DNA of 64,000 bases from Gossypium raimondii (taxonomy: Eukaryota; Streptophyta; Magnoliopsida; Malvales; Malvaceae): NCBI RefSeq assembly GCF_025698545.1, contig NC_068571.1, forward strand, positions 43,805,733 through 43,869,732. Reading direction: 5' to 3'. Below the pieces are notes generated by a model. The model worked only from the letters and a program-made list of their open reading frames with translations. It ran no database searches and was not told the DNA's origin. Below, one piece after another: positions 10,043 to 25,400 of this stretch; the stretch's first letter is position 1, and each line of letters begins with the position of its first letter. A program made the position numbers and the translations under genes.

Positions 10043-12362
10043 TGTCGAAACCGTTTTTTTGAAAACAAAAATTTAAGTTGTCGACTTTAAAAAATAAAAC
10101 TGGAGTCGCCACCGATCCTTTATTAAGGTGTGACCGGCCCACCTCAAAAATCATTTTGGTCTGCGAATTTCGAAAACAGGTTCGTGAGTCAGTTACGCAC
10201 GAGGAAGGGTTAGCACCCTCGTAACGCCCAAAAATCGGTACCAAATTGACTATTTAATGTCTTTGTGTCGAAAGTTAAAAAAAGATTTTAAAATAAGCTT
10301 GAATGATGAAATTGGCAAAAGGATAATCAATTGTTCAAGTCATGTAAAGAAATCGAGTCCCAACACGTTAGGGTACAATTCCTCATAATCCCCAAACTTG
10401 AATATCACTTTTATTTTATACGAAAATCTTTATTTCGAGAAAGTAACATGCCACACCCAATACGTTAGGGCACAACAAGTTAAGTTCCCAAAAATGATTT
10501 TTATGCATTTTGAATAAAAATATTCTCGGTCATTTAGGATTGACAAAGAAAATCAGAACCCAATACGTTAGGGCTCAATTCCCCTCAAAAATCCCAAACT
10601 TCCAAAAATGCTTTCATTCAAAAACCTTTAAATCAAAAAAACTTTGATGAATGGTTAAAACCAAAATATATTTCCAAAAGGGTATGTTAAAGTTGATGTA
10701 TAATATGAAGCAAAAACTTTAATTTAGAACGTGTATATGTATTTTCAAAATATAAGCATGAGACATAAATAAATTTTGAAAACATGTATAAGCATATGTT
10801 AAAACAGTATATATATATGTACAATGATAATATAAATAATAGAGTATATAAAATGTTTTAAAAGAACTCAAAAAGGTACCACAAAAAAAAGAAAAATATA
10901 TATATTTTAAAAATGTGTATTATATATAAAAATATGTGTTTAATACATAAAAAAATGCATATATATATATATATATTGTAAAAAAACATGTATTTAAAAC
11001 ACGTATGTGTACATAACTTTAAAAAAAGAAATGTATAAGTATATATGTATATGTATGTATATGTATATATATAATGTGTATTTTGACAAAATTGTGAATA
11101 TAAACACAAATGTGTACACAAAAATCACGAAAATAAAATTTAAAATATGAATATAAAAAAGTACGATACAGTAATAAATTATAGGTGTATATATACGTAT
11201 ATATAAAAAATATGAAAATAGAATAAAATAAAAAAGTATATATATAATATATATGTATTTAAAGCGTGTAAATTGCATATATGCGAATATGAGTATAATA
11301 ATAAAAATAATAATGTACAACAATAGAAACAATGATAATAATAATAGTAACAATAAAACAATATAATATAATATAGCATAATTATGCAAAAAAAAAACAC
11401 AAAATAGATCAAATTGAAAAAAAAACGAATTTTGAATAAATTTAAAAGAAAAGGGCCACTTGAACACGCGCATTACAACGGAGGACCAAAAGGGCAATTT
11501 ACCCAAACCTCCAAAACGCGGCGCAAAAGGGGATCAAATTGAAACAGGAACTAAATATGCGGCCCAATTTTAAAACCAACAAAAAGAATTTAATTGGCAT
11601 GCGCAGCAAAAGAGAGGGACTAAATGCGCAAATTCCCCACCTGACGTCAGAGCGCGCGGATCCTCCCCTTCGGGTCGGGTCACCGCGCGGGTCAGGCCTG
11701 GGAAAACGACGCCGTTTTGAAATTGTTATTTAAAACAATTTTTCTTTCTAAAATCATTTTAAAAGAATGAAAGAAAAAAAAACAAAAAAAAAACCCCTTT
11801 TTGCTCTGCTAGGGTTTCACCCTAGCGTCCTCGCGCCGCCGCTCGCCTGCCTACGGCCTCCGTCGATGGAGAAGACGCCGACCCGTCGACTCCGGTGACC
11901 AGGTAAGTTTCTTTCTCCTCTCTTTTTACTTTAAATGAACAATAAAATAAAAAAACTAAAAAAAAGAAACTCAAAACTGAAAAATGGAAAAAAACCTTTT
12001 GTATTCGCTCTATTTCTGTCCCTGTTACACTGAAATTCCCCCCCCCCAATCATCGATATTTCACGGCTTTAAATAGCCGAAATGAAAAGAAAAAAAATAG
12101 AAAAAATCAAAGACGAATCTATTCGGTTGTTTTGTTCCTATTTTGTTGCCCGATTTTGCTTTGTTCTAGTTTGTTGTTGCAGGTGAGGAGCGCAAGGCGC
12201 AGAGAGGAGCGGCGCACGTGGGGGAGGCTTGCTCCGATCCTTGCGGCGGCTGGAAATTTTTTTGCTTAGGGTTTCTATTTTTTTGTTTGTTTTGGGCTTG
12301 TTGGGCTGTCATTATTTTGGGCTGTAATTAGGTTTAGGCCCGGGCATTATTGGGTTTGTACA
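10043..12362 (-). repeat. Tat element upstream (5') LTR, complete
   Basis: This 2320-bp LTR has TGTCGAAACC at its left end and TGTACA at its right end; read on the minus strand it runs TGTACA to ...GGTTTCGACA. It shares its left 200 bp with the solo LTR at 31938 and its right 1.57 kb with 1-1546. The right flank is AATTC. Frames inside (for example 10994-11506) are AT-rich artefacts. Confidence 0.87.
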
Positions 12363-13375
12363 AATTCAAATTTTTTTTAATTTTCAGTTAAATGTATCAA
12401 GTTACTTGGTTTCTTTTTTGTACCTTCTCAACCTAGCCTAGACGTTAGACTTAAGTTCGGAAGATTACATTAACTACCGAAGTGGCCCAATAAGCTATCA
12501 AAGTTTTTAAAAACAGTCCTTTTAAAACATTTGTTTAATTTGTTTAAAAAATTTAGTTAAACACTTGATTTATTATACCTCAAGTTTTATTTATTACCTA
12601 ACAGCAGAAAAGATGGTAATTACTTATGTTTTTAGTAAAATTGGGATTTATCATATAATAGTTATCTAATAACCGAATTGAAATTTATAAAAGAATGCCA
12701 TACAAAAAAAAAAAAAAACCTAAATCCTAAGTCTCATGCCACGGTTCATAAATGAATAATACACTCTTTAAGGATAATAAAGAATATTAACGGACTTAAA
12801 ATATTGAGAAAAAGCGAAACTAAACCGAGTCCCTCTGAATTTCGTGCCCGCGCCCTAACCTGATGGGTTATCTGAAAGGATGGAAATTAAAGGGGGAGTG
12901 AGCTATGTCACTCAGTATGAGTTCATTTACAATAAAACCAATACAAACGGATATTAGGATACATTAAATAACATTGCACATAATTATCATAGACAGCAAT
13001 TCAGTTCAAAGTACGGTTTTTCAATTCAACCATCACTTAAGCATTAGAACTCACAATCACAGATTTCAAAATAATTAATTTCTCATATTTGCCTACTAAA
13101 ACCATATAAGATATACACACATTTATATACATGTATCCACTCGTCTGCACATAAATCTCATAACATAATTTTTAGACATGCATGCACATGATATCAAAGA
13201 TGCCATACCAATTAGGTTTTAAACATGATTTATCCTACCCCACTGCTACACATTACATTGGGAGTTCCCCAGAACTCCAACCACAATAACACCAAATTGT
13301 GGATTAACCACCATTAGATTATAGTTTTTACTGCCAATAGTTGTGGACACACACAGTAAAACGACACAAAAAATA
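12363..13375. other. Intergenic AT-rich DNA, nothing recognised
   Basis: No open frame, RNA gene or clear repeat terminus was seen. An A-run lies near 12702-12718. Confidence 0.5.
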
Positions 13376-13445
13376 GCATAGCTTGAACCTTGGTTCTCTA
13401 AGGGGTTTGCTAAGCGCTCTACCACCTAGACTAAAACTCATTTCA
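13376..13445 (-). repeat. Probable tRNA-derived SINE head
   Basis: On the minus strand TAGTCTAGGTGGTAGAGCGC resembles a tRNA A box and D arm, and GGTTCAAGC about 25 nt on resembles the B box. The remainder does not fold as a complete tRNA, so an old SINE is more likely than a tRNA gene. The body and 3' end of the SINE were not delimited. Confidence 0.45.
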
Positions 13446-13859
13446 TAATGGATTTATTAATTCTAACCCTATGACTTTTAGGGTGTTACATTTTTCGAAT
13501 AAACTTGAATAAGTAATTTGGTTTTTGGACTTTGAGTCGAGTTAAATTTTACAATTCGAATAATTTGAATAACTTAAATAATTAATTGATATAAATACTC
13601 CTTGGGTCCCTGATAATTTTTAAAATATGCAAATTGATCCATCTAATTTTTTTAAAATTTAAAATTATCTCTAAAATTTAAAATATTTATAAAATATTTT
13701 TTCCTAAATTTTAAATATATAAAATTTTAAAAATTATTAAAATATTTAAAATATATATAAATGCTAAATTATATATTTTTAAAAAGTCCAAGAAGATAAA
13801 TTTGAGACCCTGAATTATCAAAATAAATTTACCATACCAATTATCTTATTATTTAATAG

Positions 13860-13865
<6 letters not shown>

Positions 13866-13903
<38 letters not shown>
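13866..13903. repeat. (TA)n microsatellite
   Basis: An uninterrupted alternating TA run of about 38 bp in AT-rich intergenic DNA. Confidence 0.95.
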
Positions 13904-13908
<5 letters not shown>

Positions 13909-15507
13909 TTACGTTCTTTAACTCGAATTTAGTCATATTGTCAATAAGATTTCAATATGGTTAGTTTAATTTTTTAATTTAACTCAAACAAATTCATTAG
14001 GCTCAACTCAACTCAATTTCATTTCATTTGACTTGATTAAAAAAAGTAAAATCAAACTAGAATGATAAAACATGATTCGTTAACTTGAGTAACTCGAAAC
14101 TTTTTCACTCCGAATGCTCACCCTTATAAGCAATTATAAACACTACAAAGTTATTAAAATTACAAAAACAAATATAATAAGATGCATGAATAATGTGATA
14201 AATGTATCACACTATATTAATTACTATATGTTAATTAGACGTATGATATTCGTATCATATATTAATGAATCCATAATTATCGAAAATTATGTTCCACACA
14301 AATATCCAAATTCAAATCCGAATCAAAACCAAAATCTAAAGATGGTCCCAATGGTTTAGGAAACCCAGCTCATAGGGGGGCACCCATGCATGTGTTGTTC
14401 AGCAAAAAAATGCATAACCAGAAATGGGCAATTTGCTTATTCCATATGTGGTTGATTTTACATGTATATATATACACAATCTTGTGGGAATCCAATGCAT
14501 CTATTTAAGTTTCTTTTTGTTGTGTTTTATTATTATTATGAAATGATTTTATTAGTGAGATTAAAAAGTCATAACAACCTTTTAATAAATAAGTAAATTA
14601 CATAGTGTAAAACTTGAAATAAAGATTATCAAATTGTAAATTTTGAGCCAAAATAAACCCATTTTTTAGCAAGGAAACTAAAAAATCTTGGAGACCCAAA
14701 GGATGTATACATGCATGGCGCTCTCTATTAATTTAGTCTTTATATTATTAAAAGAAGAAGTCTAAGTTGTAACAAAGTTAAAATTTATTGTATAAAAAAT
14801 ATCTTGAGAATTATTGTTTTAATTGTAGTTCAATAATCAATTCCAAACAAACGATTTTATTTACAAAACCATAAAAACTTTAAAAATATTAATTTTGTTA
14901 AACAATCAATAATATCTCTATTCTAATTTGGTCTTATTTATTTCTTTTTCTTATAATATAAAAATTAAATTGATCTATTTAATGGTAGAAAGATTAATTT
15001 GATAACGTGACTTCTTAAATACATTCACCTAAATGCATGCCTATAAAGTAATAAATAATTTCTTATAAAATTAAAGTTAAAATATGCTCGATTTAATCTG
15101 GAAAATTAAATATGAAATTCTCTTACTTCATTTTTTAATTTTAAAATCTTATTTCAATTGTGGATATCATTAGTAGATTACAATCATATTAATTTCAAAT
15201 TTTGATAAGCACATTAAAAAAACTTAACAATGGAGTAAATCGAAAAAATAAGGTTATTTTAATTTTTAACTTTTAAAATCATGGAGTAAATCTCAAGTTT
15301 TCTCAAATTACTTTCTCGAGAATATATCTTTTACCTAATATTAAAAGTTTATATAGTTATCTTAAAAAGCTAAGAAATAAAGAAAATGGAACAACAATTA
15401 TTTTAAATGGAAAGATAAACAACATAATTATTTAAAAAACATTAAATTTAATTAGCATTTTAATAAAAAAATAAATGCTCTCAAAATTATATACCTTCTA
15501 TTTTATC

Positions 15508-16160
15508 TAGAGGTGTGCATGGGCCGGGCCGGGCTCAACTAAAAATTTAGGCCCGTTTGTTAGGCCTGGCTCAAAAATAGGCTTAAAATTTTACCCAAAC
15601 CTGACCCGGATAGAAATGTTAAAACTTAGGCTCGACCCGGCCCACACATTTTATTTTTATATTATTTTTTATATAATTTTAAAATACATAATATATCAGA
15701 AATACTAAAAACATCAAAATAAATATTTCCCAACAAATTGAAAATAGATTTTAAAAAATATGTATACTTAAACAGCACTAAGATAGATACAATTTAACAA
15801 GCAAATGCCTCTAAAATAATAACAAAATTAACAAATGTCTTTAAAATAATAACAAAATTAATAATAAAATGAGTTTTATACAATATCCAAACAATAACAA
15901 CAAAATAGTAGCAACATAATAGTAAAATGGTAGCAAAATAGGGAGAAAGCAATAAGAAAATAATATTAAAAGAAATAGATTTTTTTGTCCTTTAGTGAAT
16001 TTGGGCCGAGCCCGGGCCAAAAATGCCTTACCCAAGGCCCGACCTGTTTTTTAAACAGACCTTATTTTTTTGTTCAATCCTATTTTTTGGGCCTATATTT
16101 TTGCCTAAATCCTCTCATATTTTATGCTGGGCCGAGTGGCCCGACCCATAAACAGGTCTA
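15508..16160. mobile_element. Non-autonomous hAT element (MITE) with 8-bp TSD
   Basis: The block begins TAGAGGTGTGCATGGGCCGGG and its other end, reversed, reads TAGACCTGTTTATGGGTCGGG, forming imperfect terminal inverted repeats. Both sides carry the identical 8-bp duplication ATTTTATC (15500-15507 and 16161-16168). TAG-type ends and an 8-bp TSD are hAT hallmarks. The 653-bp interior has no transposase; the ORF at 15841-16035 is AT-rich noise. Confidence 0.87.
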
Positions 16161-16168
16161 ATTTTATC

Positions 16169-17977
16169 ACAAAATTTGTATGTAATATTGATAGGATGAA
16201 GATTTGGTGCATTAGTAGTGCATTTTTTTTATTCCATAAGAAGTCTTAAAAGGTTGCTATGTGCCTTTTTTTCAAAATATTTTACTATATCTCTATAGAA
16301 ACTTGTCAATCCTCTTGACCTTGTGGAGTCTAAAAACTCTACTTACAGTGTCTCAAATATGACTTCATTTTCATAATGTTTCTCCCCAAGTTTCTACTTT
16401 ATATACTCAAATACACTAAATGGTCAAAATATACTCTAAGTTCCTACACTCTTCATATATATGAAATTTAGTCCCTCTACTTTTTGGATTTAAAAAATGT
16501 AAATCTAATTTTTACACCTTTATTAAATCCGAGTTCATTGTAATATTTTTTTGTTACATGATTACTAAGTTTGCGTTCTTTTATTTTAAAATGTCACACT
16601 AATAAATTTAACAAAATAATTTTAACTGTGTTAACATTTGAATATGGATTTGAAAATCTAAAAAGACTTAATATAAAAATAAAAAGACTAAATGTTTTAA
16701 CCTACATTAAATCCACACCAAACATGGACTAATTTGTCATCCAACCGCCAAACATTTCATAGTCCCCATATGTTATTGTACAATGCTTTTGGTAGGCCCC
16801 TTGAGGAGACATTCAACATTATCTCTTCCATGTGCACTATGTTTTTTCCCCTTAAATGCATTCTCTAAGTATAGACATTAATTCAAAACCTCAAACATCA
16901 TTGCCCCTCCAAACCCCATTTATTTGATCTATGCATACATATATATTATATAGTTCATTACAAGATTTGAAACCGAGATTCTCGAGCTCAAATTTAAAAT
17001 TTTATTGACTAAAATACCCTTTTTTGAAGGAAAAATGAAAGATTTTATTAGGTAGTTTCTGGGGTTCTTACATTTAGAGGGCCATCCACACCTTATGGTA
17101 AGGGGGGGAAATTAAGGGCAATTTGGTTGCTTATCCAAAACAGCTTCCAACATGGTTTCCATTGAGATTATTGGGTATTTGAGGTCCCAAATTCTTCTTT
17201 TAGAAAGTTGGAGATAATAGTACTATGGGCCATTAAATTTAACTTTTTTAATATTTAACCATTAAAGCTTTTTACCTTGAGAAGGAAAGACATTACTTGT
17301 TTTTTCCCCCCGCTTTGGTCCCCTATGAAAGTTCAATGAATCTGTGGGGCTTATACACTACATTTAACTCGGCCTATGAAATGTATTGGTGGATATTTAA
17401 GTGCAATGCATGAAAGAGTGAAAAATCTTTTGTTTGAAAATCCCCCCATAAAAAGAGCTTACCACTTATAATTGCACTACTTGTCTAACTTTACATAATT
17501 ATGAATTTGGTATTAACTGCTTATTTAATATAATATAACAATGATAAGTGTTATGCTCTCATTTTAGGAATTATTTGAAATTTGAAGATTAGTTTGATTT
17601 TTTTTTTGAATATCTTAAAATAATAATGTTGGTTTTTAGCTATTTCTAATAGGAAATTATCTAGTTACTGAAGTTTCTAAACTCTTTAAGTAAAGTGAAG
17701 GTTGTCATCTGAATATTAAAAAATCAGGTCACTATTTACATTTTCAACTCTACTTGTGGAGCTTAAAATCTCCTCATATTATACATCAAATAATTTCCTT
17801 TTCTAGTATCTAGCTAATGCTTTTAAGATAATTATTTAATAGACTGTCGGTAGACTTATAGCAAAATCTCAATCTCATTTGTGAAGTTAAAAATCCTATC
17901 ATCTATGTACTAAATAATTATCCATATTTTTAGGTTTATAAATGCATGCGCATATATAGTTTTGTTTAATGTAAAAG

Positions 17978-18009
<32 letters not shown>

Positions 18010-18408
18010 CATCATCATCATTTACTTGAGATAAGCATTTATACACTTCAAAACAAGCAGTAAGAAGAATTAATGTATAATTAATTTCTAAACTCAAATT
18101 ATGATTTATTGATAGAGTGTTCACCTTTCTTTAAAAATATCTTAGTTTTAATTAATCGTTTCATCAAAAAAATTTAATTTTTAAATATTTATTAAATTTA
18201 AATAAATATAAAATTAGAATGCTTTACTTTTAAAAAATAAATATAATACAAGTATTAATATATATTTTACCATTTAAGATATTTCTATACACTTAATTAG
18301 AAGATTTTGAATCGTAGAAGTTTAGAGAATAGTTTAAGATTTAAGCTATAATTTGAGGATATCCAATGAAATAATTCATAAATAAAATGAAATGCAAATG
18401 ACTAGAAC
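16169..18408. other. Intergenic DNA without recognisable genes
   Basis: AT-rich sequence with no sustained open frame. It contains a (TAA)n run followed by (CAT)n at about 17978-18020. Confidence 0.5.
17978..18020. repeat. (TAA)n/(ATC)n compound microsatellite
   Basis: About ten AAT units run directly into four ATC units. Confidence 0.9.
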
Positions 18409-18958
18409 TAAAGCTGTCCATGAATTGGACCGAGGCTTGAGCTTGGGACCAAAGTTTTTAGAACCGAACCGGTGATAGAATTAATTCGTTTGATTCGATT
18501 AAATAAATTATCAAAAAAAATTCTTAAAATGAAAATTTGATTCGGTTGCTAGTTCAACTGGCCCATACCAATTCTTGAATCAATTGTACTGATATCTTTC
18601 TTCGAACCAGTGTCTCGATCCAAGTAGTTTGATCTTTAAGTTCGGTTCTATTCATTAACCATGCCTAGAATTGGCTCAGTTGATCCGAATAACTCATTTT
18701 ACTATTAAAAAATAATAATTTTGAATTATTTAAACAGGAAAACAAATCAAATCGAAAAAGTCTGAAATTAAAAAATATCTAAACTCAAACCTAACCGAAA
18801 ATAGGCTGAAATGACTGGGCCAGGCTGGCTGCCCGGAGCATGAACACCGAACAAACAAATATTGAAAAAAATGGTAGGCTAGGAAAAATGGGCCAAATAG
18901 GCCTGTAATAGGCCCATATATAATTAGGCTTTTAAGACAGAATTGGTGTACACCTTTA
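18409..18958. mobile_element. Possible degenerate hAT-like element upstream of DHAR
   Basis: The left end TAAAGCTGTCCATGAATT and the reversed right end TAAAGGTGTACACCAATT form an imperfect inverted repeat, and the interior has GGCCCA/GGCC-rich patches like the hAT MITE at 15508. No target duplication was found. If real, it ends about 150 bp upstream of the DHAR start codon. Confidence 0.35.
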
Positions 18959-18980
18959 CACTTTAAAATTTTGCCACGTG
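18915..18980 (+). promoter_or_regulatory. DHAR proximal promoter: TATA-like box and G-box
   Basis: TATATAA lies near 18917-18923 and a palindromic CACGTG, in the extended form GCCACGTGTC, at 18975-18980. These are about 190 and 135 bp upstream of the start codon. CACGTG is the binding core of plant bZIP and bHLH factors (light, ABA and stress responses), which would suit a redox-defence gene, but use in vivo is inferred only. Confidence 0.45.
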
Positions 18981-19111
18981 TCAAAACACAGAAGCAGTTA
19001 ACAGTTTGAACCTCCTATCACAAATAGCCTCCCAAAAAACCATAAGCGGAGATAACCTAAAAAAAAAAAAATCCGAACTTTAAAACACACACAAAAAAAT
19101 AAAAATAAAAA

Positions 19112-21391
<2,280 letters not shown>

Positions 21392-22295
21392 TTCTTGGCA
21401 TGCAAATGAGATCAAAGGACCTAGTTTTGTATCTTCGAAGTTAATATCTTATTTCCATTGGTATTTACCCATAATGTATCAAATATTAACTCGATATTCT
21501 ATGTCTAATATTTATCATAGAGCCTAATATATTTTATTTTAGGTTGAAATGCTAAGAAATCCCTTAGAACTAACTACATTTTAATAATGGTCCATTAAAG
21601 ATGATAGCATTTATTAATTTTGTTAATTTGGTCTAAATTCTTTTTTCAATTTAATCCTCAATTTTTAAATTGTAGTTAGACTATATATTTTTGGATTAAA
21701 ATTAAATCATATTTCAATTTTTAGACCTCGAATGGATAGAAAAAAATCAAAATTTGAACTTAATTTTAGATTGAAATCTCAGTTTAGTTCAAAATTAAAT
21801 TTATAGGTTTTCGGTTTACTTGAAAAAGTGATGTTTAAATTTAGAGGTTTATTCTAGTTTAAATTCAAATTTTATTATCGATTCCAAATCTTAAATAATT
21901 TAATTATCCATTTATTAAAAAATTGAATTTGAAAATTCTCAAAACTCTTAAATTAAATTTAATTAACATTAGAACCGAAATTAAATCAAAGTTAAATCTC
22001 ATTTCAAATTCAAACCCAACTCATGGTCAAACCCAAGGTCAAAATTAGAGTCCAAAGTCGAATTTCTTTGCTGCCCATTTTCTTTTCATTGTTATTTATT
22101 GTTACCATTTTTTATTTTGAATTTATTAGTAAATATTTCAGTTCTCAAATTAGTCTTTAAAGATTTTTTTGGCTATATATTATTTTTGAATTATCAAATT
22201 TATCTTATTTTATTCTACAAAATCCGATAAAAGTCAATAATAGTCACATTAAAACTATTATTATGTAGAAGCCAAAGATTTCGTCCTGCAACTAC
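21392..22295. other. Intergenic DNA downstream of DHAR
   Basis: AT-rich sequence containing the likely DHAR 3' UTR and no recognised gene. The polyadenylation site cannot be fixed from sequence alone. Confidence 0.5.
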
Positions 22296-22299
22296 AAGA

Positions 22300-22394
22300 A
22301 GCAATGAATTCCAAGTGAGTATGAGTTTGCCAACGAAGCTAAACTGTCAGCAAATTCGTTACCTTCTCTATATATGTGCTTGATTTTAACTTCC
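22300..22394 (-). pseudogene. LINE-type RNase H fragment
   Basis: One minus-strand frame reads V-K-I-K-H-I-Y-R-E-G-N-E-F-A-D-S-L-A-S-L. This is the conserved R-E-x-N-x-x-A-D-x-L-A end of the RNase H domain found in plant LINE ORF2 and related proteins. Only about 30 residues remain and no other LINE sequence is visible next to it. Confidence 0.5.
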
Positions 22395-22475
22395 TAAGGT
22401 AATTGTAGAAAACCAGTAATGAAAGGAAGAACAATAGAATGATGTAATGAAATGAAGAACAATAGAATGATGGGG

Positions 22476-25400
22476 TGCTGCCAACCTGTATCCAACGCCG
22501 GAACAGGGTACGAGGCGTTACCGGACTTAAAATTTCTTGAACATATAAAACCGGGTCATAAAATTTCGTCAACATGTATCATACTATAATTGGACATCCG
22601 AATATCAAATTTCCCATACACATTCCCATACACATCGTCATTCATGAAATCATTTGTAAACCACCTCCACAACATTCAATTACGCAATTACCACATACAT
22701 GAATAACCACATCATAGGCGTATAACAACCATCAATATTGACCATCTCCAAATAGCCTTAATAAAAAAGAACATTTATTAAATAAGGGCTAACATTTTAG
22801 GCCATAAGAAATATGACATATATGACAAAACGACTAAGCCTACTATACATGCCATAACCCAAAAATTAATGTATCTAGATATACCAAGTGTTCCAATTGA
22901 TAGTGTGAGCGAATCTCCGACGTCCGCCGATCCCCGAGCTAACTTGGCGATACTATAAGGCAAAGGAAAAGAGAGGGGAAGTAAGCATAAATGCTTAGTA
23001 AGTTCATATGAAAATAATAAGAAATTAATAAACTTGTGTGGACTAATCGTCGCAATAATTTCTTAAGATGATATAATCATTATATCACATGCTTACACCT
23101 TATTACTAATGTTCACATTAATCTGTTTATTCATTAAAGATTCCCCTATTTCACTGCTCGACAACTCTGACCCCTCTTCACTAAAAATTAATTATCTCTT
23201 TGCACAGAATTCAAATGATGTCCCTGTTTGTTTCTCTTGAAAATAGACTCATTTATAAATTTAAGCATGTAAATTACAAACCATTATTATTTTTGTACAA
23301 TTTTTAGTAATTTTCCAAATTCAGAACAGGGGATTTTAAATTCATTCTGTCCTTGTCTCACTAGAATTCAAATATCTCAAAATATATAACTCTTTTGCTT
23401 ACTCTGTTTCCTTTATATGAAAATAGACTCATTCAACTTTAATTTAATATATCATACAACCTCTAATTCAATTCCCACCATTTTTGGTGATTTTTCAAAA
23501 TCACACAATTGTTTCTGTCCTAAACTGTTTTGTTGTTAAATTTACTCATTCTTAATTTCAATGCTTCATTTCATTGTGCCAAAGGTTTATTAAAGATCGA
23601 ACACATTGTTCATAACATATATTTTCACTTAATTAGTTTCCCAATAAACACTTTGAAATAATCTCAGTTACACGGTGGATCAGCACACAGCACCACCCTT
23701 ATAGTCAATAGCACTCGGTGAAATTAGCACATAGCAACCACCTTTATACTCAATGGTACCGGGTGAATTCAGCACATAGCAATCACTTATATAACCATTG
23801 GTATCAAGTGAAATCAGCACATAGCATCCACCTATATTTCCAACGATATCCGATCCATTCCAAAGGTTCAACCACAAATTCTCACTTTTTTTGTAACATT
23901 TTTCCAACTCTTCCATATTCAATTGTAATTCATAATTCACCTCAAGTAATTATTCCATATTCAATCATATCTCATAAAAATGTTAAAACGTAAGTAAAAG
24001 CAAGGAATTAATCACATACAAACTTACTTGTTTGCATCCTTACCAATAATGCATCATAATCTGAGCACATTACTTATGAGTCTCATATACATACATGTGC
24101 CTAGTCATAATACTCACATATCCTACACTTACTTATCTTGAGCATACTTCTTGAATTTCCCGTTGAACTATTTGTAATATTAGGGATGTTCGGGATATCT
24201 CATACACCTAGTAGGACACCAATGTCATATCTCAAATATGGTCTTACATGGGATCACATATTGGTGTTGGTGCCATGTCCCAGACTCATCTCGAGTCGAT
24301 GCCATTGTCACAGGCCGCAGTTCAAAGCCCATGACCATCGCACCAAATGCATCCAATGGAGGTCTATTGCTTAGACGGGGATCATTTGGCCTACGAGAAC
24401 TGGCCCGATTCAAAGAGCTATTGGATAAGCCTGTCAGATTGAAGCCTAGTTGGCCCGATAATGAAGAGATGGCAACTTAGGCTAATATGGTAACTAATCT
24501 TAGAAGATAGAGGGAATCATATCTTGCAAAGATTAGATTAGATTTGATAAGGCTTATCTTGTAAATCCCTAAAATCAAGGGATATGGTTAAATCTCGTCT
24601 GTCGATGTAAATGTATCTTGACCGTCGGTTTTGGGGGAGCTCAACTATAAATAGAGAGCCTCCTCCTCAGTTGTACTCACTCCATTCATTGTTTCATTAT
24701 TTTTTGTGAATAAGAGAAATAGAGAGCATTTACTCAAACACTTTGCGAGCGTTCTTTCTGTTGTTCTTCTTTTGGCACAATCGCTTCCTCTTTACAAATG
24801 GGTGCCTTGGAGGAGTTCTAAAGAATCATCACTTTTGGGCGTAAAGGCTGACTTAGGCGAGTTTGGAGCAAACGGATCGCCTAAGGCCGCACAGATTGTG
24901 AGACGAAAGGTCTAGCCCCGTGACACCATGTCCCAGACATGATCTTACACTGACTCTCCTCTGTTCGTGCCGATGCCATGTCCCAGACATGGTCTTACAC
25001 TGGCACACTCACTGCCATGGTCCAACCAGGGTCTTTTCCGTCAATTCATCACGAGTTGTAGTACGAATGTACTTGACCCTGCATTTCTCACGATTAATCC
25101 TTCAATCTAATCTTGTACTTGCATAAAGTCATGATTAGATAACAAATATATATAAAATAATACATCATCTCAATTCAAATTTAATAATCGATCACTTATA
25201 CTAACCATATGAACTTACCTCAACGCGAATCGATCATTTTGATTGATATTTCCCCGTACTTGGTCCAAATCTCGATTTTTTTGATCTAAAATGTCACATT
25301 TCACTTAATTATCACTCACATTACTCATTTTAATACAAAAATCATACTACGGCAAATTTACAATTTCCCCCTAAACTTTCTCATAATTACAATTTTGCCC

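Larger units (their letters stand above)
1..12362 (-). mobile_element. Tat/Ogre-type Ty3-gypsy LTR retrotransposon, internally deleted, left end outside window
   Basis: Two direct LTR copies (1-1546 and 10043-12362) bracket an internal region. On the minus strand the upstream LTR is the right-hand one. It ends at 10043 and is followed, after 3 nt, by a primer binding site that matches the 3' end of a plant tRNA-Arg. A gag reading frame follows (8877 down to 7381). A short pol remnant near 6755-6840 encodes a D-V-F-x-W-S-Y-x-D-M motif typical of the segment just before RT in Tat pol, and an integrase C-terminal remnant lies at 3720-3987. RT, RNase H and the integrase core are missing. A purine-rich tract (1547-1560) precedes the downstream LTR. 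Gene-free stretches hold 44-bp and about 57-bp tandem repeats. Assignment to Tat/Ogre rests on the tRNA-Arg primer site, the long LTR and gag style. The element cannot be autonomous. Right flank is AATTC; the other TSD is outside the window. Confidence 0.8.

Noticed and set aside
13376..13445. Functional tRNA gene
   Set aside because: A and B boxes are present but the acceptor stem and full cloverleaf are not.
24138..24480. Overlapping ORFs near the nested LTR
   Set aside because: They cross the LTR-LTR boundary and show no conserved domain.
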